Shown here: positions 11,201 to 22,896 of the stretch, piece by piece
How positions within the stretch are numbered: position 1 is the first letter of the stretch
Layout of the letters: each line of letters starts with the position of its first letter
Assembly: GCA_014218235.1 (NCBI GenBank)
Contig: JACBKR010000783.1
Span: forward strand, 372,001 to 436,000
Origin: Colocasia esculenta
Lineage: Eukaryota; Streptophyta; Magnoliopsida; Alismatales; Araceae
Length of the DNA: 64,000 bases
Direction of reading: 5' to 3'
Translations under genes and position numbers: made by a program
Notes under the pieces: model-generated
Seen by the model: the letters and a program-made list of their open reading frames with translations, nothing else
Databases searched by the model: none
Told to the model about the DNA's origin: nothing

Positions 11201-12295
11201 TTATATTTCTTTGTTTTCTAACTTATCTTTACATGATTTATGTTGGAGGCAATGAGCACGCTTTTCAGGTTTTATAAGCAATGGACATGCAAATCTGAAG
11301 CCACTGAGAGACAGAGGGCATTAGTGGAGGCCTTCATTGCCGAGGAGGGATACGTTGACCACAAGTAAATAGCTTCTGGGACAATACAATTTATTTGTTG
11401 TCTTCAATTTTCATAATTTAAAATGTACTTCATTTCTTGATTGTCATACATTTCAGACACACTGTCTTGAACTTCATTAATAATTGTTCGTTGAAGTGGT
11501 CACATATTTGGGATATACTATGGGGCAATATGACGGATGATGAGGTAAATACTGGCCATTGCACGAACAGTACCTTCAATTACATTGTCCAAGACATTTT
11601 CCTAATGTCTTCTTTCTATTATTTTTTATGGTTGCAGGTTATTGACATTGTCTTACATGCTATGAAAGTGAGACAAAGAGAGCAGGAAGCCCTTATCCCA
11701 AATTCCTATCACCGATGGGAATTCCTTGGAACCATTTTGGGATCATGGATTATGCATACAGATGGATCTGATGATGACAGGGGCCACAAACTCCATACTT
11801 CCCTCGGGCATGAAAACCTAGGATGCCCAATATCAGATTTTCAATTCCTTTTCTTTGTTGTCCATGTCTCGAACCATTGGTTCCTCCTTAGTCTACAATT
11901 GGAGCAACGCCGCATCGTAGTGTACAATTCCTGCAGAGGACATCCAACTTATGACACATGCGCTAGGAAATGGGTATGCCCAACTAACTTTGCAGTCGGT
12001 TATAAACATTATGAATTAATTACATTCTTTGTTTTATTATTCACAGGAACCAATTCTCAAAGCATATCTCCGATACGAAGGTTACAGAAATGCTGATGAA
12101 TTTCAGTTAATACTTGATGATATATGTCCTCAACAACCAAGTTCTAGCATGAATTGCGCTATGTACATTTTCATGTACGTAGACCGCTTAACGACGAAGC
12201 AGGAATTATTTTGGGACTTCTCTGACAATGATGTCAATCAATTTCGGCTCCTACTAGCTTGTAATTTTCTGTCAATGTGTTTAAACAATGTATGA
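8259..12295 (+). pseudogene. Ulp1-like (C48 peptidase) transposon gene, copy 1, with in-frame stops
   Basis: The exons can be traced beside the copy at 54711-57837. Exon 1 begins at ATG 8259 and carries a TGA at 8280-8282. Later exons run about 9590-10284, 10367-10495, 10577-11157, 11269-11368, 11458-11545, 11638-11973 and 12047-12295, most with GT and AG borders. The N-terminal part has the conserved FTVEDVALILGLPSCGL block. The C-terminal part has the protease core: His in SNHWFLL, Asn in YNS, Gln in ICPQQP and Cys in MNCAMYIF. A TGA at 10012-10014 replaces the Arg/Leu-type position of the other copy (VRLWILLLL), and an extra C near 10675 shifts the frame. Ulp1-type genes of this kind are known passengers of plant MULEs and would cleave SUMO-like conjugates. 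This copy looks dead, although its catalytic residues remain. Confidence 0.75.
8440..9589 (+). other. Long AT-rich first intron of the Ulp1-like gene
   Basis: The stretch between exon 1 and the acceptor TTCCTACAG (ends 9589) has no ORF of note. It holds irregularly spaced TTTTGGAGCC and AGCCTAACA words (8560-9480), which recur as GGGCTCCAAA on the other strand around 21100-21670. These may be the remains of another repeat rather than intron sequence proper. Confidence 0.45.
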
Positions 12296-12438
12296 ACAAT
12301 GTATGAATGGTGTTGTTACATTTTAATTTTTGTTTGTGTGGGAATGAGGTTGTAAAATGATGTTTTTGTAATTACAGGCGCACATATGTATATGACAATT
12401 AAATGTGAAGTCCCTCCAGGAAGTGTTCCACATGTGGT

Positions 12439-13494
12439 TGTTGGATCAAAATGGCAGATACACAGTCCTAGAGGGGGGGTGAATAGGACTTTTCTAACTT
12501 TTAAAAAATCTTCTGAAAAACACAACACTAAGTAAATGTGTTAGTACTTGGTGTGATGTGTGTGATTCAAGTGTGAACTTGGCGGAAACAATCACACAGA
12601 AAATTGCACAAGAGATTTATCCTGGTTCGGCCCTTCCCACATGGAAGTCCTACATCCAGTCCTCAAGCCAACCACTTGAGATTGTAAGGATATCAAGACT
12701 GTAAGGACTAGAAATAAATTTCAAAGAAATGTTTTGCAGAAATGCATAATTTTGAATATATTGAATTCTGTCAGAAAAATATATTAAAATAATGATCTTG
12801 TAAGATCTCAAATACATATGTTAAGTAACATGAAATTTGTCACTGATTTTATGCTTGAGAAGTTTAAGATTCAAAAAAGGATTTAATAAAATTAAAGATA
12901 GAAATATTTCATGACAGAATCGAGGCAAGTACAACTGATAGTGTAGTCGAATGCAGTAGAACAGGTAATTCGATTCAAAGAAGTAAGTATGATTTGATTC
13001 AAGAAGAGCAATGTAATTCGACTACAATAGAGAAAACATCAGTCGAATGCACTGAATGAGTCGAAGTGGTGAGTCGAATACAGTGCAAAGGACGACTATG
13101 AATCGAAGTCATGAGTCGAATATAGTATAAAGGACATTCGACTGTATGAGTCGAAGTCGTGTCGAATACAGTGAAGGACATTCGACTGTATGAATCGAAG
13201 TCATGAATCGAATGTTATATTAAGTTGGCATTTGAACTTGACTGAGCTTTTGAATGAGTCGGATTTATGTAGTCGAATACATCAGTCGAATTCAGTGGCT
13301 ATAGAGAGAGTCTGTGGCCTTTGAAAAATTTTGGGCATTCCGGATATTGAGTATGTCTAGAAATTTTGTGATATATCCATATTTTGGAAAATACATATTT
13401 AGGGATTTGTCATGGTAGAAACAAAATATACATTTAAAGATTTGTCTTATCAAAATCATTATTTATTTAAAGACTTAGGGGTAGTTGCTCAACA
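12439..13494 (-). repeat. LTR of a copia-type element (minus orientation)
   Basis: On the plus strand it runs from TGTTGGATC (12439) to TTGCTCAACA (13494), giving TG...CA ends of 1056 bp. The AGAGGGGGGGTGAATAGG block near its left end is shared with the LTRs at 22897 onward. Directly right lies CTCCCCCTTTTTG, a polypurine tract on the minus strand, so this is the 3' LTR of a minus-strand element whose coding region is 13753-17142. No matching 5' LTR in the same orientation exists to the right. The bases before it are GTGGT, and no partner duplication was found. Confidence 0.7.
12930..13285. repeat. Irregular GTCGAA/TTCGAC word array inside the LTR
   Basis: At least fifteen GTCGAA, TCGAAT or TTCGACT words occur at spacings of about 12-35 bases with varying linkers (ATTCGACTGTATGAGTCGAA appears twice). 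The words are largely self-complementary around TCGA. The array lies inside the LTR, in the same relative place as the AACGATTT array of the LTRs at 22897 onward. Confidence 0.7.
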
Positions 13495-13752
13495 ATTCTC
13501 CCCCTTTTTGTTAATGACAAAAATCTTTAAATGGATATGTATCATATACTATGTTTATACATTTTTCTCTTTCTCCCCCTTTGTGACATTAACAGAAAGG
13601 ATAAAACATTTGAGAAATTCACAAGTAGGAAGAAACTGTATCTAACAAAAATGGCAAACAGTACATAGTAGCAAGCATGTTTAAATCAAGAGATTACAAT
13701 TGAAAAGTTCAGACTCTTGAACGAGGCAACAACAGAGAAGCAGGGATTAATT

Positions 13753-16700
13753 TCAGGAATGGTTGGATGAGCTCCCAGAGTTTTTCTTCATTCCTCTTGA
13801 AAGAATGTGCAAACAGAGCATCATCAACATTGTAGGCTGGGTTGGTGGAGGGTAATTTTTGATAGACTTGATGTGGCGCCTCCTGTACCAACCAATCTTG
13901 TGGTGAAACTTGTCAATGTCCAACTTGTCTCTGAGAGGCACAAATTTTTTGGTGGATGCCACTTGGAGGAATTCGATGAAGGTTAGATTCCAATAGAGGC
14001 CATGTGAGATGGCTGCATCCTTAGCCTGATAGTATATGAGGTACCTCTCAGCCCAACGATGAGTGACACTCTTATGGAAATCCAGGAGAAATTTGGAGTG
14101 AAACTGATTGATGTTGAGTTTCATCTTGCGGCACTGGGAGTGGTAGGATGGATAGGCTGCTTCCCATTGCTCAGGGGTGAATCTTTCGGATTCAACAAAA
14201 CTGAGCTGGATATCAAGGAGATGCTTGGGTTTCTTGGACAGCTGAATAAATATAAACCTCTGGAAACTGAGTTTAGATTTGTACTTGATCTTGAATCTGG
14301 CAGAAATCCGGAAGAATTTATTGAAGATTGTTTCAGCAAATTCTCTTCTGTAGGAGACTGCTCCTACCAAAGGAGGATGAACACCTGATGGTAAAGCCAC
14401 TGTCATGGAAGGAATAATCGGTTTCTGCCCTCTGAGCAAATTCTCATACTGCCCCTTAGAGACATCATGCAATCCCAGTTTGAATCTTTCATGATTGAAA
14501 GTTCTGAGTTCAAGATACTTGGCCTGGGAGGCCCTGAGATGCTCTGCAAAAAGGGCATGAAATGTAAGAGAAAGATGCTGAGCAGTTGTCAAGTGATGGG
14601 CTCTGGATTGATTTTCTAAGAACCTGGCTGCCTCTTCAGAGTATTGATCAACAAATTCTTGGGGAGTGAGGCAATGGCTCTTCCGAGAAATGAGTTGGAG
14701 ATCAGAAATAGAAAGTTCGGATGTTTGAATCAAAATAGGAAGCCAGTGTTCAAATGTGAAATCTGGCAATTCATGAACTTCCAAAAAGGCTCTAATAGCA
14801 AGATATTCTCTGAACAAATTCATGTGTTGTTCAGAGTGATGAGTGAAGGCATACCAAAATGAAGGAAGTAGAGAGGAAGGTTTGTGTCCCAATTTGGGTC
14901 CTTTGGAGGCTGACAGTTGGATAATAGGAAGTATCTCAACTAGAGGCATTATTGTTTTCTTGGAGTCGGATTTTGAGGCAGTAGGAAGAGAGGAATAAAA
15001 ATGAGGAGGTTGAGTTGAGAGAGTCATGGTGAACTCTTCAAGAGGTTCAACTTGATATTTCAGCGGGTAGATGGAGAATTCAACATCTTGTTTGAAGGGA
15101 TCTACATGAGTGATTACTGGAAGTAGATCCAAGGAGGAGTGTGGAGATAGTGGTGCTGATGATGAAAGAGCTAAGGATTGGGGTTCTGAAATTGGTGCAG
15201 CTGGAGTGGGTATTGCTGGAGCTGGTTGAGGTGCTGGTGGAGCTAGTGTAGTCTCAGCAGATGTGGCTGTAGGAGAGACTACAGAGGAGAGGATCACTGA
15301 AGGTGTTGATGAAGTAGGTTCAGGTGCAGGTGTAGCAGTGGGAGATATGGCCCTGGAGGAAGGAGAGGGAAGGACTAGTTTGACAGGAACACCATCCTTG
15401 ACCAACCTCCTCTTCACGTTTCTCTTAAAAGTCTGACAATCTTGAGAGGGCTCGAGAGGTCTCTTGGCTGCTGACTTCTGCATAGAGTCCTCTACAGTTG
15501 TTGCCACTTCTTCTGGCTGATTTTCTGATTCTTGCACTTGCTGCTGCTGCTGCTGCACATCACTGGGATCATACACAACTATTGCCAACTGAGCCTGCTG
15601 CTCAGTGGTCTGCTCAACTTGCTGTTGCTGCTACTGGTGCTCATCAGACAAGGGATGCTGGTCAGCCTGGATCTCTTGATCTTTTTCTATTGTCTGCTCA
15701 AGCACTTGATCTTCAGGAAATTTCTCTTGGGTTTGATCTTGGTGCTGCGGGTCTTGAGCAGTAGCAGCTTCTTCTTCTTGCTGCTGAGAGGGAACTGGCT
15801 CTGCTGGCCTGGAATTGCCTTGATGGCACACAAACTGAAGCATAAGATCTTTAATCTGCTTCACCTCATCAGCCAAACTGTCAAACTTAGCATCTATCAA
15901 TTCTACTTACATATGAAGCACATATAGATTTTCTTGCTGAGATCTGACAAGCTCTAGAATGGTGCTTAGACTGCTGCTACTCTCCCCCTGAGACCTTGGC
16001 CGGGTCTCGAACTGAGATGGGGAGTAGGAGGGCTCTCTCTCTTCAAAGATGTGTTCCATAGGATAGACAGGAACATCTTCAGAAATAATTCCTTTACCTC
16101 TGAGGCTTTTTAAGACTTCATGTACTGTCTCAGAGGGAGCATCTTGCTCATGAAGAGAGGAGGAGGCTAGGATCTGAACTTCTTCAGTCTGAACTGCTGG
16201 AGGGATATCTTGATGGGAAACTTGCTCTTCAATGGGTTCAGGTAGCTGAACAGGAGCTTCAGGATTTACTGGAATTGATGGGGCTTCAATCTGAACGCTT
16301 GAACCAGGAAGATCATGGGTGAGCAAGGAAACTTTGGGCTCATCTGGATATATTTCATGCTCACACTCTGGAACTGAGTCCTTAAACCACAAATTCTGCT
16401 TCTTTCCAACCAAGGAGTAGTGACTCCTTCTGAGAGTAATGAGCCCAATCTTTTCTTTGGTGCTTACAGGCACATCTCCAGACAAATCAACAGAGAACTT
16501 CTTGAAGATTAAGGTAAGCAGAGATCCATAAGGAAGAGACTCTTGTAAATCTTTTGCTGCTATCATTCTTTCCAAAATCACTGCCGGAAGGTTGACTCTA
16601 TGTCTTTGAATAGCCCAAAAGAGAAGATTCCCATCTCTGGCTGTGATGGAGGAATGGGTACCTGCTCTAGGGGTAATGATGTTGGTAATGATGGAGTGAA

Positions 16701-17142
16701 TCAACCTCTTCTCTGCAGATAGTTCATTAACTTGCAGACCTCTTTTGCACAGAGTCCCCAAACTGCCAATAATCCCCAGCTTTTGTTTCTCAAAGGGGAT
16801 AAACTCACTATGGCAGTGGCCGGAGTTGGGACAATCCAAAAGTTCTACTAGATATTCTTCAGAGATAGTGATCTTGATTCCCTTCACATAGCCCACTACT
16901 GTGTTACCAGACGAAACTTTCAAGGAAGCATAGAAAGACCTGACTACACTGGCTACGGACGGTTCAGAAATCTGACACAGCTTGGTCCAACCCATTGCAG
17001 TGAGGGTTTCCTCTACCCAAGATAGGCTGCCATTCAAATGAGAAAACTCAACCGATTTTCCAGAACAAATGGGGATCTTGTCTAGTCTCTGGAGTTGGTC
17101 AGAACTGAGTTGGACGGAATCTTGAGCCCTAGAAGATGCCAT
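13753..17142 (-). pseudogene. Long 'plant transposon protein' (PTP) gene, about 1,130 codons with two stops
   Basis: One reading frame runs from ATG 17142 to 13753, interrupted only by TAA at 15909-15907 and TAG at 15633-15631. Both stops are one C-to-T change from a Gln codon. The N-terminal part (GSLSWVEETLTAMGWTKL, VVGYVKGIKITISEEYLVEL) matches the 'putative plant transposon protein' domain. The middle is rich in Gln, Glu, Pro and Ser (a QQQQQQ run near 15550). The C-terminal third (ALPSGVHPPLVGAVSYRR) is the part duplicated at 7515-7840. Function is unknown; the family is known only from plant retroelements. It sits between a 3' LTR (12439-13494) and an AT-rich leader, in sense with that LTR. 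The intact frame apart from two stops suggests recent death. Confidence 0.65.
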
Positions 17143-17460
17143 CTAGACAATAGACGAAAGGGAAGCTTAGGAAACCTTCAGAGGAGGAGGAGATATACTC
17201 GAAAAGAGGTAAAGATCCTACCTTCTTCTCGAAAGGATGAGGTTTTGCAGAGGGCTTCTGGAGGTCCTTCGCCGGAGAGCAGGAAGGCGCGAAGAACAGA
17301 AGACGACAGAGTAGTCGAAGAAAGATTTCATATAAGTGCTGGATGAAAACCGTCCCCTCATCTCAGGGTGAACGGTCGCGATTGAAGGATGTGACCGTTA
17401 AGTCATGAAGAGACGCGCCTTAATTAGGTGTCAGTTGATGACCAAACCTTCTCCATATAA
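17143..17460 (-). promoter_or_regulatory. Leader and upstream region of the long PTP gene
   Basis: On the minus strand the sequence upstream of ATG 17142 is purine/pyrimidine-biased leader, with a TTATATGA sequence near 17330 that could be a TATA box. Beyond it lie AACGGTC and CGCGACCG words. No PBS for the minus-strand element is present; the sequence passes into the opposite-strand LTR. Confidence 0.35.
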
Positions 17461-19361
17461 ATTAATTCACTTATTTATATATTAATTTTGATGATTAACA
17501 AAACATTACTAATGAATTACTTGAGTCTTGAGGACAGGAAATAAAAGCAAAAGAAAGTTCAAGACAATCAGGTAAGACTCTCATTTCATAATTTTTCCCA
17601 AGTCATTGCATCGACTTCTTCATACTTCATATCGACTTCTATTGATAATCAGAACGATTCCTTTATAAGTTCATATCGATTTCAATAGAGTCATCATAAT
17701 GATTTCATAAGTATTATGATCGATTTACTTTCTGACCGAATTGCAAACAAATCGATACCATAACGATTTCTTAAAGATCTCATAACGATTCTATAAGTCA
17801 TCGCAACGATTTCGTTAGAACTCGTAACGACTTGCCAGTCATAACGATTTCATAAGTTATCATAACGATTCCTTTAGAACTCGTAACGACTTGCTCGTCA
17901 TAACGACTTCATAAGTTATCGTAACGATTCCTTTAGAACTCGTAACGACTTGCTCGTCATAACGACTTCATAAGTTATCGTAACGATTCCTTTAGAACTC
18001 GTAACGACTTGCTCGTCATAACGACTTCATAAGTCATCGTAACGATTTGTTTAGTTCTTGTAACGATTTGCTTGGTGCAACGATTTGTTAAGAGTTTCAT
18101 ATCGATTTCTTTGATGATTATAACGACTTGCCTATCAGTAACGATTTGGTAAGTAATCACAACGATTTGTTAAGAGTTTCATATCAATTTCTTTGATGAT
18201 TATAACGACTTGCCTATCAGTAATGATTTGGTAAGTAATTACAACGATTTATGTATTGTCACAACGACCTGCTTACCAATAACGATTTGGTAAGTAATCA
18301 TATCGATTTCATTGTTATATCAGTATAATACTCTTTAATATACGTTGAATAGTCAAAGTCAGATCTCGTCTGTTTGACTGCTACGCATTTAATGTTTTCT
18401 GAACGTATCTCTCATGCATGCAGACAATATCTTCCATTTTCATGCTACTCTGTCTACGTCCTTTTTAGACAGAAAGGAGCTTTGCTATATATTGCAATAT
18501 CTGTTCCAACTGCAACTAACAATCGACGACAGTCCTAGCTGTCCTCTATTTATTGTTGATTTGCTCGCAGATATCTGACAAGACTTATCTGTACAACGTT
18601 GGACACAAGATACAAGATATTAAAATGTTTCTCTGGAGTGTACTAAAGGATAAACGACTGAAGATCAGAAGCTTCCTTGCAGACCTGTCTAACGTACACC
18701 AGGATAAGAGACAACGGATCTTTAACGTTCAAGAATACATTTTTCAAGAATATTATTCTGAAAGAAAGAATCGCCATTCACTTCAAGTCTTCTATGATTC
18801 AAACAAGAGCGAAGCACTCTATTCCAATCCATCTTAGCTCTTTAGCTCTCAGTGTTCAAGAAGAAATTCCTGTGAGAGCCAGTGTAGTCTTTGGAGAGAA
18901 ACCAGTGTTAAAATCTCTTCTCTCTCAAGGCTTGTTTGCTTCAGATTGTAGCTGTTTGAGCTAGTTTCTGAAGCTTGTTCTTGTATTTCCTTTTATTAGT
19001 TGTGTTCCCTTCTGGGTGAAGGAAGACCTGGTGGTATCCAGGGTGGTTGTTTTCCCTTCAGGTGAAGGAAGACCAGTTGAGGCTGGGTGTAAGGATCCGT
19101 GAGGGGGATAGTACCCTCGATAGTGAAATCCTGAGGTATTGCTCAGGGACTGGACGTAGGTCTCCTGTGGAGAGGAGTTCTGAACCAGGATAAAAATCCT
19201 TGTGTCTTGTGGTTGTGTTTTGTGTGTTTGTTGTCTCATTTCCTCTAACTCTAACCTTCGTTTAAGTTGTTGTGTAATTCTTTTAGTGAACAGGTATTAA
19301 TCAAAGATCAAATTTTTAATAACCCATTCACCCCCCCTCTGGGCTAGCTAGCTGGGCAACA
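17460..19361 (+). repeat. Copia LTR, plus orientation, left end degraded
   Basis: The right end GCTGGGCAACA (19361) is followed by AG and then the primer-binding site. Near the left end, TTTTGATGATTAACAAAA resembles the start of the 1.65-kb LTRs (TTTTGGTGATAACAAAA), but no clean TGTTG start or target duplication was found, so the 5' edge is approximate. Inside are a 700-bp AACGATTT array and the leader-like Leu/Ser-rich frames usual for these LTRs. It is the 5' LTR of the element carrying the gag remnant at 19426. Confidence 0.65.
17600..18310. repeat. AACGATTT/AACGACTT word array
   Basis: Dozens of TAACGATTT, TAACGACTTG and TATCGATTT words are spaced about 18-25 bases apart. A longer unit, CGTAACGACTTGCTCGTCAT, is repeated three times at 17880-18030 with a period near 65. 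The same words occur at 22590-22790 and, inverted, in each LTR of the 22897-36409 array. Confidence 0.75.
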
Positions 19362-19363
19362 AG

Positions 19364-19375
19364 TGGTATCAGAGC
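19364..19375 (+). other. Primer-binding site, initiator tRNA-Met
   Basis: TGGTATCAGAGC follows the LTR end after a two-base gap. It is complementary to the 3' end of plant initiator tRNA-Met, the usual primer for copia elements. Confidence 0.9.
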
Positions 19376-19425
19376 GAGTCTCTTCGACAAAGAAGAAGAT
19401 CCAACGATCTGAAGAGTAAAGATCC

Positions 19426-19804
19426 ATGGCAGCCCAAGGCAACTTCGAAGGCCAGTCAGTCAACAGACCTCCTTTGTTTGATGGAGAAGATTATACCTAT
19501 TGGAAGACAAGAATGGAGTACTTTCTACAAGGCCACGATTACATGATATGGTCCATTGTAGAAGAAGGCGATCTTCTAGCTAGTCACCAATGCAAAGGCT
19601 CAGTGGACAGATGAAGACAGAAGAAAAATCTCCTTAAATTGCAAAGCCAAGAGCATCCTGTGCTGTGCCCTCAGCAAGAAAGAATTCAACAGAGTTTCAG
19701 CCTGCAAATCCGCAATGGAAATGTGGGAAAAGCTCAGGATTACCTATGAAGGGACAGATAAGGTAAAGGAGACAAGAATCGACATTCTTGTGACTCAAAG
19801 TATA
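19426..19804 (+). pseudogene. gag: Truncated copia gag
   Basis: ATG 19426 opens MAAQGNFEGQSVNRPPLFDG, clearly the same start as the gag at 24994-26792 (MAAQGYAEGQSVTRPPFFDG). A frame change near 19590 leads to an early stop, and the homology continues in another frame (KISLNCKAKSILCCALSKKE) until about 19800. There it breaks off inside the gag core and joins, out of frame, to a PTP gene. The zinc knuckle and everything downstream are lost. Confidence 0.8.
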
Positions 19805-20925
19805 GGGATGACAGACTCCCAGAGTTGAATGTTCCAACAAACATAAATATGTTGAATGTCAAGGGCATGTTCAAGAAGATCATACAACCTTGGTATGTGA
19901 ATTTTCCTTCCTTGGAAAAAATGTTTCCCGGGTTGAGTACGCTATTTGAAGAACAAGGCTGGGTTGGATTTATGTGGTCTCAGAAGTCTTATTCTCCATC
20001 AGCAGTTTTGGAGTTTTACAACAATTTGGGTATGCATGAAGATGACCTTTACACTACTATCCAGGGTATCTCCTTTAAGATTACTCCTAATCTTTTTAGT
20101 ATAGCACTACAAATACCAAATAATGGGGTAGATGTCCTCATTGTCGAAGTGGATCCTGCAGTCACATATACAATGATGACTAACGAACCCTTTGATGAGA
20201 TGAAAAGGATAGTCAAACTGAATGCAAACACCTTTCCTCCTTTGAACAGAATGATACATCATATGTTCACAACTATCATCTTTCCAAAGGATGAAAGCAG
20301 GGAGCTAGTGAATGAAACACATAGGACATTGTTCTACCACATTCTTCGGAAAGAGCAAATTAATCTCCCAGAGTTGATGGTCGATGTCATACATGAGTGC
20401 TTCCATGATCCAAAAAGGTCCATCCCGTATGCTTGCCCTATCACATATGTGATCAAGTTTCTGCGAGTATCACTAACTCCTAATAAGGTCATAACTCTCA
20501 AGAGCCGAAGTGCATATGATATCAACACTGCAACTAGGATGGGGTACAAAATGATCAATGGAAGAGTCCACAGGACTCTAAAAGGACAAGAAGATGAAGG
20601 CAGAGAAGAAGATGGTGAGGATGTCGGTGCAGATGAAGCATCTGAAGAAGAGGACATTCGTCAAGAAGTTCATCTAGATATTCCTACTACATCTCAAGTT
20701 CCAACGTCCGGAGATATGAAAGAATTCTTTGCCGAACAATTCACTCAACTTCAAAGAAATCTCAGATACGAATTTGATCACTTGAATAATAGAATGAATG
20801 CAATTGAAGAAAATCAAGGACACATTCAGAGGCAATTAGATACCATGGAATATGAAGTGATGCGGCTTCATGATGATTATCAGAATCTCCGTCGTCCTAC
20901 TCCTCCTGGGGATGACAATCCTTAG
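19805..20925 (+). CDS. PTP-family protein, copy 2 (N-terminus replaced by gag fragment)
   Basis: The frame opens within a codon run at 19825 (no ATG until 19849) and gives about 359-366 residues. It matches the intact protein at 59840-61129 over most of its length: FKKIIQPWYVNFPSLEKMF, KLNANTFPPLNRMIHH, SIPYACPITYVI and SRSAYDINTATRMGYKMI all have close partners there. The tail has an acidic run (EEDGEDVGADEASEEED) and a coiled-coil segment ending about 20900. Its native start is missing; homology begins near 19810, right after the gag break. Function is unknown. Transcription could come from the upstream LTR. Confidence 0.6.
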
Positions 20926-22200
20926 CAATGTATTGCACAATTTCTATTTATAAAGAAGCAGTTGGGCACAAAACTTGTCATGTTTTGGAACGTGTGTCAA
21001 GTGTAATTCTTTCCCAGTGTTACAATGAAAGAATTTATTGATCCATGCTTGAAAAGTGTGTACTGTTCTTAAAACCAGGCAATATCCATTGTTGTTGTAT
21101 GTGTAGAAGTTGGGCTCCAAAATAGTCTGGTTTGGAGTCAAAATAATGGTCATGGACTCCAAAATACTCCTGTTGGACGCCAACAAGTGCAGCAGTGGGC
21201 TCCAAACTTACACAGTTTTGGGAAACTTCATTGGTTTTTGACATTTTACAATTTTTTTTTAAAAAAATTGTTTAACAATATTTGTGACATCTTCGAACCA
21301 AAATATTGCCAAGAGATAAATACATATCCTATAGGAAGGCTCATGATAACCCGACTTCTTTAAAATTAAAACCTGAAAATCCATTGTTGTTGTATGTGTA
21401 GAAGTTGGTGGACTTCTGTTGGTCTCCAAACTGTGCAGCAGTTGGGCTCCTGGGATGTTTGATGTATCATGTTTTGTATGTGCAGTGGTGTATGTGCAGA
21501 AGTTGGGTTCCAAAAAAAGAAGGGTCATCATAAGGGGGGCTGTCGACAGCAGACAGGGGGCTGTCGACAGCTAAGCATTCACAGACAGCAACCTTCGAAG
21601 CCTGTGTGCATCTGTCGACAATCCAACAGTTGATTTTTGACTCCAAACAAGATAGCATGTGCAGCGGTGGCTCCAAACTACCAAGTTTTGGGAAACTTCA
21701 TTAGTTTTTGATATTTTACCAATTATTTTTAATACAAAAACTTCTTTACAAAAATTTGTGACATGACCAAGCAATGTTATCCCGGTTCATTCTTCGTACG
21801 AAGAACATCAGTAGTCTGAAAATAATTGACCAAACATTAATCCATACATATCTAAAGCGGGAAAAAAAATATCCAAGCACCATCAGCATGACCTCCTGGT
21901 AATGCATCCATCCATCATTTCAGACCAATTGAAACAATCTTTCGTTTCAGAATGAACAATCCCACGGATATGGAATTAGCTGCTGCTTATATGCATATAT
22001 ATTATCAACACTCCATTGTACATGAGTGATCCTGCATCTTAACTTCCATACAAGTAGATGTACAACATGTACATTAGTTGATATACAACACATTTGTTCT
22101 TCTAACCTTACAACTGCCAAGTACATATACAACACACAACAAAATGGGAACTGTATATATATGAAAGAAGGTTCAAAGTACTAAAGGGACCCGAACAAAT
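20926..22200. other. Repeat-rich non-coding region
   Basis: Two related stretches, 21090-21250 and 21370-21725, contain GAAGTTGGGCTCCAAA words and end in TTTTGGGAAACTTCATT, so part of the region is a diverged direct duplication. A GTCGACAG cluster sits at 21541-21630. Nothing coding is supported. Confidence 0.5.
21541..21625. repeat. CTGTCGACAG palindrome cluster
   Basis: Three TGTCGACA words, two of them full GCTGTCGACAGC-type palindromes, occur within 85 bases. The same words cluster at 58225-58425, 59385-59455, 61425-61455 and 63825-63940. Confidence 0.7.
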
Positions 22201-22896
22201 GTGGTCTTTACCCAATTGCTCGAAAACATTGGCCTCTAAACAGGCACATAGCCAAAAGATAGTCTTCGGGTTCACACACATTTCTGCAATAGCTTATCTT
22301 CTAGCTGTGGCAACTGCTCCTGTTTTGAAAGACATTGGGAAGAAGCAAAATTCAAGACCTTCTGGACAAATGTTTCAAGATCCAAAGGATCCCAAAAAGA
22401 CTCTTCAAACGGCTAGAATGCAAACAACCATCAAGCTCCAATGGCTATCTTATTCAAACGGCTATATTTTGAAGATTATAAAAGAAGATGAAGAATATAC
22501 AATGCTAACACTGAAATTGTTTGAAGATTACACATAAATATTGCACATAATAAAGATTACACAGACGCACTGTCTAAGTACACATTGACTCGCAATATCA
22601 TAACGATTACACTGTAAGTCATAACGATTGCATTTGACTTCGTAACGATTTCCTTATAAGGATTCATTGTGTGTCTTATCGATTTTGTCAGTAACAATTC
22701 GATAAGTATCTGATCGACTTGCCTCTCAGAACGATTCGATAAGTATCTGATCGACTTGCCTCTCAGAACGATTCGATAAGTATCTGATTTTCTTATAGGA
22801 AATGGATGCGGAAAGTGCCATTTTCGATTCCGAATACAATAAGGGATAAGCGTACATGAAAAACACTCTGCAAATCATCGTGTTATATGGAGTATC
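22200..22896 (+). repeat. LTR-derived fragment with AACGATT array
   Basis: A possible TATA box (TTATAAAAG, about 22476-22484) and a short AACGATT/ATCGACTT array (22590-22790, with a 37-base exact tandem duplication at 22718-22790) look like part of an LTR related to that at 17460. No ORF is recognised. The 13.5-kb array begins at its right edge. Confidence 0.45.
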
